The notes beneath the pieces were generated by a model, which did not search any database, had not been told where the DNA came from, and saw nothing but the letters and a program-made list of their open reading frames with translations. Positions 9,883-18,170 of a stretch of DNA of 64,000 nucleotides are shown piece after piece. The position numbers and the translations under genes are program-made. Within the stretch, counting starts at the first letter, position 1. Each line of letters begins with the position of its first letter. Source of the stretch: Stenotrophomonas sp. 24(2023) (GTDB lineage Bacteria; Pseudomonadota; Gammaproteobacteria; Xanthomonadales; Xanthomonadaceae); NCBI RefSeq assembly GCF_030913365.1, contig NZ_CP133160.1:3076001-3140000 (forward strand), given 5' to 3'.

Positions 9883-9916
9883 GCGTAGATCCACGCCATG
9901 CGTGGATGCTCTACGC
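9883..9916. repeat. SMAG-type palindrome, ATCCACGC subfamily
   Basis: GTAG at 9885 heads the palindrome ATCCACGCCATGCGTGGAT, with an outer CTCTACGC that pairs with GCGTAG. The complement of CTAC at 9911-9913 is the stop codon of the leftward HExxH gene. It differs from the CGCCGGGC subfamily found nearby. Confidence 0.75.
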
Positions 9917-10390
9917 GGGCAACAATCCGCGTTCGATCAACCACGCTTTCGCTTCTTCCGCGTCCTGTTCAAACCACGCCCTGGTCGACCCCAACCGGTA
10001 CGTATACCCCCACGCATCCATGTCGGCCATCAACTGCCCGCTGCCAACACCGGGCAGCTGCCCGGCCAGCACGATCTGCAGGTAGCAGGTGGCATCTTCC
10101 TCGGCCACCGAATCGGTGGCGTCGGTATGCACCTGCGCGCGCCGTTCCGGCGGCAGCACGATCAGGTGGCAGGCTTCATGCAGCATCGAATGCACCGGCG
10201 TGTCGTCACGCACGTACACATCGCTGGCGATGATGCCGGCTTCGGGTTCGCCCCAGTAGCTGCCGGGAATCGGCGCGCCTGCCGGCACGTGGTGCAGCTG
10301 CAGGCCATGCCCGGCCAACAGGCGCCGGGCATCGGCGAAGGCGATGTCGCCGACGCGGGTGACGTTCGGTTCGGGCTTGGGATCGGTCAT
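9911..10390 (-). CDS. Small HExxH-motif protein (putative zinc metallopeptidase-like), downstream of minE
   Basis: I do not recognise a named family. The 159-residue product from the ATG at 10390 contains HEACH at residues 71-75 in a hydrophobic helix (SMLHEACHLIVLP). This fits the HExxH zinc-binding helix of gluzincin or metzincin peptidases; later Glu/Asp residues (AEEDATCY) could be further ligands. It lacks a signal peptide. It follows minE by 49 bases on the same strand and may be co-transcribed with minCDE. Activity is an inference from one motif. Confidence 0.6.
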   Translation of the reverse strand: MTDPKPEPNVTRVGDIAFADARRLLAGHGLQLHHVPAGAPIPGSYWGEPEAGIIASDVYVRDDTPVHSMLHEACHLIVLPPERRAQVHTDATDSVAEEDATCYLQIVLAGQLPGVGSGQLMADMDAWGYTYRLGSTRAWFEQDAEEAKAWLIERGLLPA

Positions 10391-10439
10391 GCAGTACATC
10401 CACGCCCCACCCGTGGCTGGCACGGGCAGGGCGCATCGG

Positions 10440-10700
10440 TCAGGGCTTGTCGGGCCCTTCGGGCAGGGCCACGGAAATATCCAGCACGTCGTGCTGGCCA
10501 TCCTTGACCAGATCCACCTTCACCGCATCGGCGTCGATGTTGACGTACTTCTTGATGACTTCCAGCAGCTCGCGCTGCAGCAGCGGCAGGTAATCCGGGC
10601 CACCACGGTGGCTGCGTTCCTGCGCGATGATGATCTGCAGGCGGTTCTTGGCGGTTTCGGCGGTCGTCTTCTTCGCTTTGAGGAAATCAAACAGGCCCAT
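10440..10700 (-). CDS. minE: Cell division topological specificity factor MinE
   Basis: The 86-residue protein has the MinE layout: an N-terminal amphipathic segment ([11 protein letters not shown]) that binds membrane and MinD, the anti-MinCD helix ([12 protein letters not shown]), and the C-terminal dimerisation domain ([13 protein letters not shown]). It stimulates MinD ATPase and confines MinC action to the poles. It starts two bases after the minD stop in a GNAT-minC-minD-minE run. Confidence 0.96.
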   Translation of the reverse strand: MGLFDFLKAKKTTAETAKNRLQIIIAQERSHRGGPDYLPLLQRELLEVIKKYVNIDADAVKVDLVKDGQHDVLDISVALPEGPDKP

Positions 10701-10702
10701 GC

Positions 10703-11512
10703 TTACCCTCCGAACAGCTTGCTGAAGAAGCCCTTCTTCTCCACGGTGGTGAAGCGCATCGGCCGCTCCTCGCCGAGGATGCGGCTGACCGCATCTTCAT
10801 AGGCCTGGCCGGCCATCGATTCGGCATCGAGGATGACCGGCTCGCCCTTGTTGGAGGCATTGAGCACGTCGCCCGATTCGGGCACCACGCCGATCGCCTT
10901 CAGGCCCAGCACTTCCTCCACGTCGGTGATGCTCAGCATCTCGCCGGTTTCCACGCGCGCCGGGCTGTAGCGGGTCAGCAGCAGGAAGGCCGGCACGTTC
11001 TGGCCCGATTCGGCCTTGTGGGTCTTCGAGTCGAGCAGGCCGATGATGCGGTCCGAGTCGCGCACCGAGGACACTTCCGGGTTCACCACCACCACGGCGC
11101 GGTCGGCGAAGTACATCGCCAGGAAGGCGCCCTTCTCGATGCCGGCCGGCGAGTCGCAGATGACGAAGTCGAAGCCGTCGGCGGACAGGTCCTTCAACAC
11201 CTTGCCCACGCCTTCCTGGGTCAGTGCGTCCTTGTCGCGGGTCTGCGAAGCGGCCAGCACGTACAGGTTCTCGAAGCGCTTGTCCTTGATCAGGGCCTGC
11301 TTGAGGGTGGCTTCGCCGTGCACGACGTTGACGAAGTCGTACACCACGCGGCGTTCGCAGCCCATGATCAGGTCGAGGTTGCGCAGGCCGACGTCGAAGT
11401 CGATCACGGCCACCTTCTTGCCGCGACGCGCCAGGCCGCAGGCCAGGCTTGCGCTGGTAGTGGTCTTGCCGACGCCGCCCTTGCCGGAGGTGACTACGAT
11501 GATTTCAGCCAA
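10703..11512 (-). CDS. minD: Septum site-determining ATPase MinD
   Basis: The 269-residue ParA-family ATPase has the deviant Walker A motif [10 protein letters not shown] (about residues 9-18), switch region [11 protein letters not shown] and the C-terminal amphipathic membrane helix [11 protein letters not shown]. MinD binds the membrane in its ATP form and recruits MinC. Length and spacing match the family. It is followed almost directly by minE and preceded by minC at 37 bases. Confidence 0.97.
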   Translation of the reverse strand: MAEIIVVTSGKGGVGKTTTSASLACGLARRGKKVAVIDFDVGLRNLDLIMGCERRVVYDFVNVVHGEATLKQALIKDKRFENLYVLAASQTRDKDALTQEGVGKVLKDLSADGFDFVICDSPAGIEKGAFLAMYFADRAVVVVNPEVSSVRDSDRIIGLLDSKTHKAESGQNVPAFLLLTRYSPARVETGEMLSITDVEEVLGLKAIGVVPESGDVLNASNKGEPVILDAESMAGQAYEDAVSRILGEERPMRFTTVEKKGFFSKLFGG

Positions 11513-11549
11513 AGGACTTCTCCTGGTTCTGCATTAGTTTGGGGCTGCG

Positions 11550-12335
11550 TCAGTCCAGCGCAGCGATCTTGATCTGGTCCTGTTCCAGCCACACCTGCAC
11601 GGCCTTGCCGCGCAGGGTGTCCGGGACATCGTCCAGTACCTTGTAGTGGCCGGCAATGGCCACCAGTTCCGCATGGAAATCACGGCAGAAAATACGTGCC
11701 GCGGTGTTGCCCTGGGCCCCTGCCAGCGCGCGGCCGCGCAGGGTGCCGTAGATATGGATGCTGCCGTCGGCGATGACCTCGGCGCCGGCGCCGACGGTGG
11801 CCATCACGGTCAGGTCGCAGTTTTCCGCGTACAGCTGCTGGCCCGAGCGCACATTGGCCAGCTGCATGCGGCCCGGCTGCGGTGCGGCGGCATCGGCGGC
11901 CTTGGCCACCGGCGTGGCCGGCTTCGGCCGGGCGTCGGCGCGGCGCGGTTCGGCGGCCGACGGCGGGGGCGGCGGTGCCGGCTCGGCATCGGCGCGTTCG
12001 TACTGGGCGCGGAACTTGGCCAGCAGCGGCAGGCCCAGCTGCTGCGAGAGCAGGTCCACCGCGCTGGTGCCATAGGCCAGTGCCACCGGCAGCACGCCGG
12101 CGTTGCGCAGGCCATCGACCAGCGCCTGGGCGGTGGCCACGTCCGGCACCTGGCTCAGGCCGCCGAAATCGAGGATGACCGCCGCGCGGCCGAACAGCTT
12201 CGGCGCACGGGTCACCCGCTCGCGCATTTCCTGCACGAGGCGTTCGACATCAAGGGTTCGGATGCGCAGGTTGGCGATGCCCACCTGGCCGATCTTCAGT
12301 TCACCGGCCTGTTCGTAATCGAAATTCACCGCCAC
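11550..12335 (-). CDS. minC: Septum formation inhibitor MinC
   Basis: The 261-residue protein has an N-terminal MinC domain (about 1-110), a Pro/Ala-rich linker (about 118-155) and the C-terminal beta-helix domain (QLANVRSGQQLYAENCDL onward), which binds MinD and FtsZ. The start codon is GTG. It lies only a couple of bases after the stop codon of a GNAT acetyltransferase gene, so those two are probably translated together. Confidence 0.95.
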   Translation of the reverse strand: MAVNFDYEQAGELKIGQVGIANLRIRTLDVERLVQEMRERVTRAPKLFGRAAVILDFGGLSQVPDVATAQALVDGLRNAGVLPVALAYGTSAVDLLSQQLGLPLLAKFRAQYERADAEPAPPPPPSAAEPRRADARPKPATPVAKAADAAAPQPGRMQLANVRSGQQLYAENCDLTVMATVGAGAEVIADGSIHIYGTLRGRALAGAQGNTAARIFCRDFHAELVAIAGHYKVLDDVPDTLRGKAVQVWLEQDQIKIAALD

Positions 12336-12337
12336 GC

Positions 12338-12934
12338 TCAGGTCCCCGTCGGCCGCTGTGCCTGTGCCGGCAGCTGCCGGTCACGCGCCCATGCCACATC
12401 CGGCAGCTTGCCGCCGTAGGTGTCGTGCACCCACGGGTAGCTGCACAGTTCCTTGGCCAGCATGCTGGCACGCACGTCCACCTGCGGCATGGTGTTCTGG
12501 CCCAGCTCGCGGAAGCCGAAGCTGCCGTGGAAGAGCAGGGCGGCATCGGCACCGTGGTCCAGGAACACCTCGCAGGTCATCTGCGGGTAGCGCAGCTCGG
12601 CAAAGCTCTGCGCATCGGCGTAGAACGCCCGGCCGACGCCACCACCGCGGCGGCGGCTGGCGACCACGATCCGGTCGATGTAGAAGAACGGGGTGTCCAG
12701 GTGCTGCTTGAACCAGGCGAAGTTGCTGCTGTCGTGCTGGCTGGCGCTGCCGAAGCCGATCAGGAAACCGGCCAGGTTGCCGTCACGCTCGGCAACACGG
12801 AAATACTCGGCGGTTTCATAGAACTGGCGCAGGCGCACAGCGTCCAGCGGCAGGATCGCCAGGCCAGCGTTGTTGTTCAAGGCCAGGACGGAATCGAGCT
12901 CGTGCTCGCGCACGTCGCGGATGACAATCGACAT
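12338..12934 (-). CDS. GNAT-family N-acetyltransferase, first gene of the min operon
   Basis: The 198-residue protein has the GNAT acetyl-CoA site as RRRGGGVGRAFY (about residues 95-106), the (R/Q)xxGxG/A-type loop, after a hydrophobic beta strand (FFYIDRIVVAS). The substrate is unknown. It ends 2-3 bases before minC. An antisense frame continues upstream of it, but ATG 12934 gives a normal-sized GNAT protein. Coupling to minC may be only transcriptional. Confidence 0.85.
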   Translation of the reverse strand: MSIVIRDVREHELDSVLALNNNAGLAILPLDAVRLRQFYETAEYFRVAERDGNLAGFLIGFGSASQHDSSNFAWFKQHLDTPFFYIDRIVVASRRRGGGVGRAFYADAQSFAELRYPQMTCEVFLDHGADAALLFHGSFGFRELGQNTMPQVDVRASMLAKELCSYPWVHDTYGGKLPDVAWARDRQLPAQAQRPTGT

Positions 12935-13069
12935 TGTGACTCCGTGGGGTAACGCGGTTGGCCCGTTGGGGCCCTGCGCACGATTATTGCATGGGCGGTC
13001 GCCGCCGGGGGAGGCAGGCATGACTTCCGTGGGAGTGCAGGGGGGCAGGTTCAGCCTTAGAGTGCTGGC

Positions 13070-14260
13070 ATGTTGGGAGCCCTCAGTCATACCCGCGTCC
13101 TCCGCCTGGCCGGCCTGTTCACCTGGGTCATGGTCGGCCTGCCGCTGGTCTATTCGCAGATCGAGAACCTGCACAACCGCAGTGGCCTGGGCGGTTGGGC
13201 GGTGCTGTTGTTCGGTGCCTACCTGGCCTTCGGCACGGCCTACTACTGGCTCACCCGCGAACTGCGCAGCGACAGCCACACCACCTGGCTGGACCGTGGC
13301 CTGCTGATGCTGCTGACGGTGGCCGCGCTCGGGGTCAGCTTCCTGAGCGCCTCGGGGCTGGGCAGCATCCTGATGATGGTGGCGGCCGGGGTCATCCCGT
13401 GGCTGCTGTCGGTCCGGGTGGGCGTGCTGTGGCTGCTGGTCAGCCAGCTGGCCGTGGCACCGGTGTACTACCTGCTGCTGCGTTTCCCGCTGTTCGAGGC
13501 GGTCATGCAGTCGCTGCTGTATGGCGGCTTTTCCATGTTCATCTTCGTGACCAGCCTGGTGGCCCGGCAGCAGACCGACGCCCGCGAGGAACAGCGCCGC
13601 CTGAATGCGGAGCTGCGCGCCACCCGCGTCCTGCTGGCCGAAAGTGCCCGGATCAACGAGCGCACCCGCATCTCGCGCGAGCTGCATGACCTGCTGGGCC
13701 ACCACCTGACCGCGCTGAGCCTGAACCTGGAAGTGGCCGGGCACATCACCGAAGGGCAGGCGCAGGAACATGTGCACCAGGCCCACACGCTGGCCAAGCT
13801 GCTGCTGACCGATGTGCGCGAAGCCGTCAGCCAGCTGCGCGACAGCGGGGCGATCGACCTGGCGGCCGCGCTGCGGCCATTGGCCGAACAGGTGCCCTCG
13901 CTGGACATCCACCTGGACGTGCCCAGCCCGCTGGACGTGGAAGATCCCGAGCGCGCCCATGTGCTGCTGCGCTGCACCCAGGAGATCATCACCAACGCGG
14001 TACGCCATGCCGGGGCGCGTAACCTGTGGATTCGCGTGCACCGGGGCGAGGGCCAGGTGGTGGTCGATGCCCATGACGATGGGCAGGGCTCGGACGGCCT
14101 GACCATCGGCAACGGCTTGCGCGGAATGCGTGAGCGCCTGCAACAATGTGGCGGCCAGCTGCAGATCGACACCCGCCCCGGCGAAGGCTTCCGGTTGCGC
14201 GCTGCCGTGCCGGTGTCCGGATTGGCCGTGCTGTCCCCGATTCCTGAAGGAGTGCGTTGA
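13070..14260 (+). CDS. Sensor histidine kinase (HisKA_3 / NarL-type)
   Basis: The 396-residue protein has about five or six membrane spans in residues 10-165, a short coiled region, then the HisKA_3 dimerisation box ISRELHDLLGHHLTAL with the phospho-acceptor His206. The ATPase N-box EIITNAVRHA and G-box NGLRGMRERL follow. It resembles DesK-like kinases, which often sense membrane state. Its stop codon overlaps the start of the response regulator, so they form a two-gene operon. Confidence 0.92.
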   Translation: MLGALSHTRVLRLAGLFTWVMVGLPLVYSQIENLHNRSGLGGWAVLLFGAYLAFGTAYYWLTRELRSDSHTTWLDRGLLMLLTVAALGVSFLSASGLGSILMMVAAGVIPWLLSVRVGVLWLLVSQLAVAPVYYLLLRFPLFEAVMQSLLYGGFSMFIFVTSLVARQQTDAREEQRRLNAELRATRVLLAESARINERTRISRELHDLLGHHLTALSLNLEVAGHITEGQAQEHVHQAHTLAKLLLTDVREAVSQLRDSGAIDLAAALRPLAEQVPSLDIHLDVPSPLDVEDPERAHVLLRCTQEIITNAVRHAGARNLWIRVHRGEGQVVVDAHDDGQGSDGLTIGNGLRGMRERLQQCGGQLQIDTRPGEGFRLRAAVPVSGLAVLSPIPEGVR

Positions 14261-14901
14261 TGATTCGCGTCTGCCTGGTCGATGACCAAACCCTGGTGCG
14301 GCAGGGAATCCGCTCGCTGCTGGCGCTGGACGACGGCATCGAAGTGGTGGCCGAGGCCGGCGATGGCCGCCAGGCGGTCGAACTGGTGCCCCAGGTCCGG
14401 CCGGACGTGGTGCTGATGGACATGCGCATGCCCGTGATGTCCGGGCTGGAGGCACTGCAGGTGCTGTCGCGCCAGGAGCAGCTGCCGCCGACCATCATCC
14501 TGACCACCTTCGATGACGACCAGCTGGTGCTGGCCGGGCTCAAGGCCGGGGCCAAGGGGTACCTGCTCAAGGATGTCACCCTGGAGCAGCTGGTGGGGGC
14601 GATCCGCACCGTGGCCGAAGGGGGGTCGCTGGTGCAGCCGGCGGTGACCCAGCGCCTGCTGTCCGGGCTGGAACACATGCGCAATGAATTCGTCAGCCTG
14701 GACCGGCCCGATCCGCTGACCGACCGCGAGACCGAGATCCTGCGGCTGATGGCCAGCGGTTTCTCCAACAAGGAGATCGCCAATTCGCTGGGGGTGGCCG
14801 AGGGCACGATCAAGAACCACGTGTCCAACATCCTGTCCAAGCTGGGCGTGCGCGACCGCACGCGGGCCGTGCTGAAGGCGTTCGAACTTCAGCTGGTGTG
14901 A
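14260..14901 (+). CDS. LuxR/NarL-family response regulator
   Basis: The 213-residue protein has a receiver domain (acidic pair DD at 8-9, phospho-acceptor Asp54 in VVLMDMRMP, conserved Lys in YLLKD) and a C-terminal LuxR helix-turn-helix (LTDRETEILRLMASG, then GTIKNHVSNIL). The ATG at 14260 overlaps the kinase stop by one base and follows AAGGAG at good spacing; a TTG at 14257 is less likely. It is the cognate regulator of the kinase; the target genes are unknown. Confidence 0.93.
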   Translation: MIRVCLVDDQTLVRQGIRSLLALDDGIEVVAEAGDGRQAVELVPQVRPDVVLMDMRMPVMSGLEALQVLSRQEQLPPTIILTTFDDDQLVLAGLKAGAKGYLLKDVTLEQLVGAIRTVAEGGSLVQPAVTQRLLSGLEHMRNEFVSLDRPDPLTDRETEILRLMASGFSNKEIANSLGVAEGTIKNHVSNILSKLGVRDRTRAVLKAFELQLV

Positions 14902-15135
14902 CGAAAAATCCTTGAAGGACAATGGGTTGCGGTCCGCTCGGGGCCGCAGTCAGCCGGCACCCCCTACTAGTGGGCAGGGTGGATGCGGTACGCTTCGAAT
15001 TCTTTGTCCAGACAAACCTGCCGCCGGCACGGAAACCGGTGCGCCAATCCCGATAAACAATGCCTGCGAAGCCTGCTAGGATTGGCGCTTCGCTTCAATC
15101 AACCCGGCCGTGGGATCGGCCCCGGAGACTCCTGA

Positions 15136-16215
15136 ATGACCCGTATTATCGAGTTCCTGATCGCCTTGGGGATCGTGGCTGGCCTGTTCGTCCTCATCGG
15201 CGTGTGCCTCCCGGGCGAGCGCCACATTTCCGAAAGCATCGAGACCAACCGCAAGATGACGATCGTGTACGACACGGTCAACAGCCTGCGTCGTTTCAAG
15301 GATTGGAACCCGCTGCTGCTGCGCGATCCCGCCGCCAAGCTGGAACTGTCCGGCCCGGCATCGGGCAAGGGTGCCACGCTGAACTACACCTCGGCCGACG
15401 CCGGGCTGGGTTCCGGCAGCTGGACGATCACCGAGAGCGAAGAAAACAAGCGCGTTGCCATCGCCATCGAAGACAACACCAAGGGCCACGACAAGGTCAC
15501 GGTCTTCAACCTGGAGCCGACCGGCAAGGGTGGCCGTAACGTCAAGATCACCCAGGACTACAGCGTCAAGTACGGCTTCAACCTGTTCGGCCGTTATGCC
15601 GGCCTGTACGTCAGCCGCCACGTCGGTGACGACCTGAAGCTGGGCCTGTCGCGCATCGCCAACATGCTGGCCGCGGTGCCGAACATCGACTACAAGCAGG
15701 CCGATGCTCCGCTGACCGACCTGGGCATCGTTGATGTGCCGGCCGAAGACCTGCTGGTGGTGACCGCCGGCAACGTCGACCGTGGCCAGGACACCATCAC
15801 CAAGTCCATCAAGGACAACCAGGAATGGATCAAGCGCGTGATGGAAGCCAACGGCCTGGAAGCCGCCGGCCCGTTCCGCATCATCACCACCGATTTCGGT
15901 GCTGAGAAGTACGCCTTCGACGTTGCCCAGCCGGTGAAGAAGAAGGGCGCCGACGCTGCATCGGCCGGCGAACTGTCGGTCAAGATCGACGGCGGCGCAC
16001 CGGTGAAGTACGTGCACGTGGCTCCGCACCGTTCGGCTCACGCCGCCTACGTCGGCCACATGGCTGGCCTGGACGTGGCCCGCAACGGCCTGCGTGCCTG
16101 GGCGGTCACCAACGGTGCCGAAGTGATCGACCGTCCGTACGAGTCCTGGAAGGACGGCGTGGACAAGTCGTTCACCCCGGACGGTACCTACGACATCTAC
16201 TGGGCCGTCAAGTAA
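15136..16215 (+). CDS. SRPBCC (START-like) domain protein with C-terminal GyrI-like region
   Basis: The 359-residue protein has an N-terminal membrane anchor (IIEFLIALGIVAGLFVLIGV), then an SRPBCC/polyketide-cyclase-like domain (about 35-185) and a C-terminal part resembling GyrI/effector-binding folds (about 190-359). Proteins of this type bind small hydrophobic ligands, but the role here is unknown. It stands alone between the two-component pair and a strong terminator. The codons are highly optimised, suggesting good expression. Confidence 0.75.
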   Translation: MTRIIEFLIALGIVAGLFVLIGVCLPGERHISESIETNRKMTIVYDTVNSLRRFKDWNPLLLRDPAAKLELSGPASGKGATLNYTSADAGLGSGSWTITESEENKRVAIAIEDNTKGHDKVTVFNLEPTGKGGRNVKITQDYSVKYGFNLFGRYAGLYVSRHVGDDLKLGLSRIANMLAAVPNIDYKQADAPLTDLGIVDVPAEDLLVVTAGNVDRGQDTITKSIKDNQEWIKRVMEANGLEAAGPFRIITTDFGAEKYAFDVAQPVKKKGADAASAGELSVKIDGGAPVKYVHVAPHRSAHAAYVGHMAGLDVARNGLRAWAVTNGAEVIDRPYESWKDGVDKSFTPDGTYDIYWAVK

Positions 16216-16245
16216 GCTTCGGCTGGCCCATGTAATGCTCGATCG

Positions 16246-16279
16246 AAAACGCGCCGCTTCCTGCGGCGCGTTTTTTTTT
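16246..16279 (+). terminator. Strong intrinsic terminator
   Basis: The stem AAAACGCGCCGC / GCGGCGCGTTTT is followed by a run of about nine T. It is the clearest Rho-independent terminator in the left half. Confidence 0.9.
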
Positions 16280-16323
16280 CATCCCGCGCCCGGGCGTGAA
16301 CGGGCGCCGCGCAAGGAGCTGCC

Positions 16324-16695
16324 ATGTTCAATCCCGAACGACGCGCACAGAAGCCGTCCCTGCTGGCCTGTCTTGGTGCGCTGCTGGCGGCCGCCGCCGT
16401 CGGCCTGTCCGCCTATGCCTCCCACGGCGTCACCGATGCGGTGGCGCAGCAGCACCTGAACATGGCCGCGCTGTATGCCTTTGCCCATGGCGCAGTGCTG
16501 GCCGCCATGGGCAAGCGCGCGCAGGGCCTGCTCGGCCATCTGGGCCTGTATGCCCTGCTGCTGGGGACGTTGCTGTTCGCCGGCAGCCTGGCCGGCAATG
16601 CGCTGTGGCAATGGCCCACGCGTCTGGCGCCGGCCGGTGGTACCACGCTGATGCTGGGCTGGGTGGTGCTGGCGATCGCCGCGCTGCGGCGCTGA
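16324..16695 (+). CDS. DUF423 family small membrane protein
   Basis: The 123-residue protein has four hydrophobic helices and the DUF423 signature (LSAYASHG near residue 34, and GNALW before the last helix). The family's function is unknown. The ATG at 16324 follows AAGGAGCTGCC at good spacing. It is monocistronic and followed by two tandem SMAG repeats. Confidence 0.85.
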   Translation: MFNPERRAQKPSLLACLGALLAAAAVGLSAYASHGVTDAVAQQHLNMAALYAFAHGAVLAAMGKRAQGLLGHLGLYALLLGTLLFAGSLAGNALWQWPTRLAPAGGTTLMLGWVVLAIAALRR

Positions 16696-16711
16696 GCCGA
16701 CGCGGCTCCCT

Positions 16712-16765
16712 GTGGATCCACGCCATGCGTGGATGTTGTTCTGTAGATCCACGCCATGCGTGGAT
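16712..16765. repeat. Two tandem SMAG-type palindromes, ATCCACGC subfamily
   Basis: Copies at 16712-16734 and 16743-16765 share the ATCCACGCCATGCGTGGAT palindrome, 8 bases apart. The second keeps the GTAG head; the first has GTGG. They lie between the convergent DUF423 and M15 peptidase genes. Confidence 0.8.
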
Positions 16766-16772
16766 GAGGTTC

Positions 16773-17567
16773 TTACCCGCCGGCCGGCTTCCAGCACCAA
16801 TGCCACGGCTCGTAGACGATGCCATGCGGATTGTCGCGCGGGTAACTCAGGTGGAAGCCATGCGCCCCGGCATGGGCCTGCAGCCACGCAAACGCAGGCG
16901 TGCCCTCGAAGCTTTCTTCCGCGGGTGCATCACCGGGCGTGCCGATGTCCAGCGCATGCCCCCCATGGTGCTCGCTGAAACCGGGCGCGGCATTGACGGT
17001 GAGAATCTGCGCCACCGTCAGTCCGCGTGCCAGCTTCCGCTCGAAGATGCCCAGCTGGTAGGCATGGCTGCGGTAGCCGGAAATGGCATCTAGGGCGATG
17101 CCTTCGCGCGCGGCATGCAGGCGCAGCCGCCGCCAGGCCTGCGCGGCGGGGCGACGCAGCCACAGCGGGCGATGGAAGCGGTCGCGACCGGCGTAGTGCA
17201 GCAGGGCCGGTTCGGCTTCCAGCCGCAGCCCGCTGTCGGCGGCGTAGCGCGCGGCATCCAGCCCCAGCTGCGCCAGCCGTGCCTGCAGGCCGGCCATCGG
17301 CAGCCACTGTGCCTCCAGTGCGGCGCGGCGGGTGTCCAGTGTGGCCAGCGCGAGGTCTACGCCGGGTTCGCGCGGCAGGTGCGTTACCAGCGAATGCACG
17401 CCGCGTGGCAGTACTGCGGCCAGGTAGCGTCCATCGTGTTTGCGCCGCAGCACCCACTGCGCCTGCGCAAGCAGGCGTGCGTCGGTGCTGCTGCGCGCGC
17501 GCAGCAGGGCGGCCGGCCACAGCTCGATGGCGTCGGTGTTGAGCAGCAGCGGTGGGGTGCGGTGCAT
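16773..17567 (-). CDS. M15-family D-alanyl-D-alanine carboxypeptidase (VanY/LdcB-like)
   Basis: The 264-residue protein carries the M15B zinc peptidase motifs in the C-terminal half: SGYRS, then SEHHGGHALDIG (Hx6D-type ligands), and EPWHW with the catalytic Glu and third ligand. Such enzymes trim peptidoglycan stem peptides. No classical signal peptide is obvious at the N-terminus, which is unusual for a periplasmic enzyme. It follows the PH-like gene by about 10 bases and probably belongs to the SPFH-led operon. Confidence 0.85.
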   Translation of the reverse strand: MHRTPPLLLNTDAIELWPAALLRARSSTDARLLAQAQWVLRRKHDGRYLAAVLPRGVHSLVTHLPREPGVDLALATLDTRRAALEAQWLPMAGLQARLAQLGLDAARYAADSGLRLEAEPALLHYAGRDRFHRPLWLRRPAAQAWRRLRLHAAREGIALDAISGYRSHAYQLGIFERKLARGLTVAQILTVNAAPGFSEHHGGHALDIGTPGDAPAEESFEGTPAFAWLQAHAGAHGFHLSYPRDNPHGIVYEPWHWCWKPAGG

Positions 17568-17576
17568 CCGCGCAGC

Positions 17577-18170
17577 TTACTGCGGCGGCGACAGCGCGGC
17601 CACCTTGTGCAGTGCGTCCAGCAGGGCTTGTGGCCGGTCCATGCTCAGCAGCAGCACGCTGCCACCGCGCACCGGCAGTGCCAGTACCCGGGTGCGGTCG
17701 GTGACCAGGGCAAACCCCTTCTGGCCGCCCTGCAGGCGGAAGTGGCCGGACAGGAAGCCGGGCATGCTGTAGCCGTTGGTCTTGAAGCGGACGGCGTAGT
17801 GGCGGTCCTTGCGCAGGTCGACCAGCGCCGCCTGGTCCAGCAGCAGGTCGGCGACCGGCGTGCGGCGGCGGTACAGCGTTGAACGCACGTCCAGCACGCT
17901 GCCATCCAGTTCCACCCGGCGCCGGAAGAAGGCGATGGCCAGCAGCGCGGCGATCAGCAGCATCACGCCGATGCTCCACGCCGCGCTTCCCTGCATCAGG
18001 AAGAAGGGCGGGGTGGCGCTGATCTCGATCCACGGTGCGGCGCCGGCCGGTCGCCGCAGCTGGTGGTAGGTGCTCAGGCCCAGCACCAGCAGCACCGGCG
18101 CCAGCACCCACAGCACGCGCAGGGACGAGCTGTCGGCCACACCGAAACGGCGCGGGTCGCTGCCGCTCAT
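17577..18170 (-). CDS. Membrane protein with bacterial PH-like domain
   Basis: The 197-residue protein has two hydrophobic segments (about 20-40 and 62-82) followed by a soluble region (RRRVELDGSVLDV onward) that resembles bacterial pleckstrin-homology domains. Its start overlaps the stop of the upstream hydrolase gene by 4 bases (ATGA), so translation is probably coupled. The function is unknown. The family call is moderate, as it rests on pattern rather than a search. Confidence 0.65.
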   Translation of the reverse strand: MSGSDPRRFGVADSSSLRVLWVLAPVLLVLGLSTYHQLRRPAGAAPWIEISATPPFFLMQGSAAWSIGVMLLIAALLAIAFFRRRVELDGSVLDVRSTLYRRRTPVADLLLDQAALVDLRKDRHYAVRFKTNGYSMPGFLSGHFRLQGGQKGFALVTDRTRVLALPVRGGSVLLLSMDRPQALLDALHKVAALSPPQ

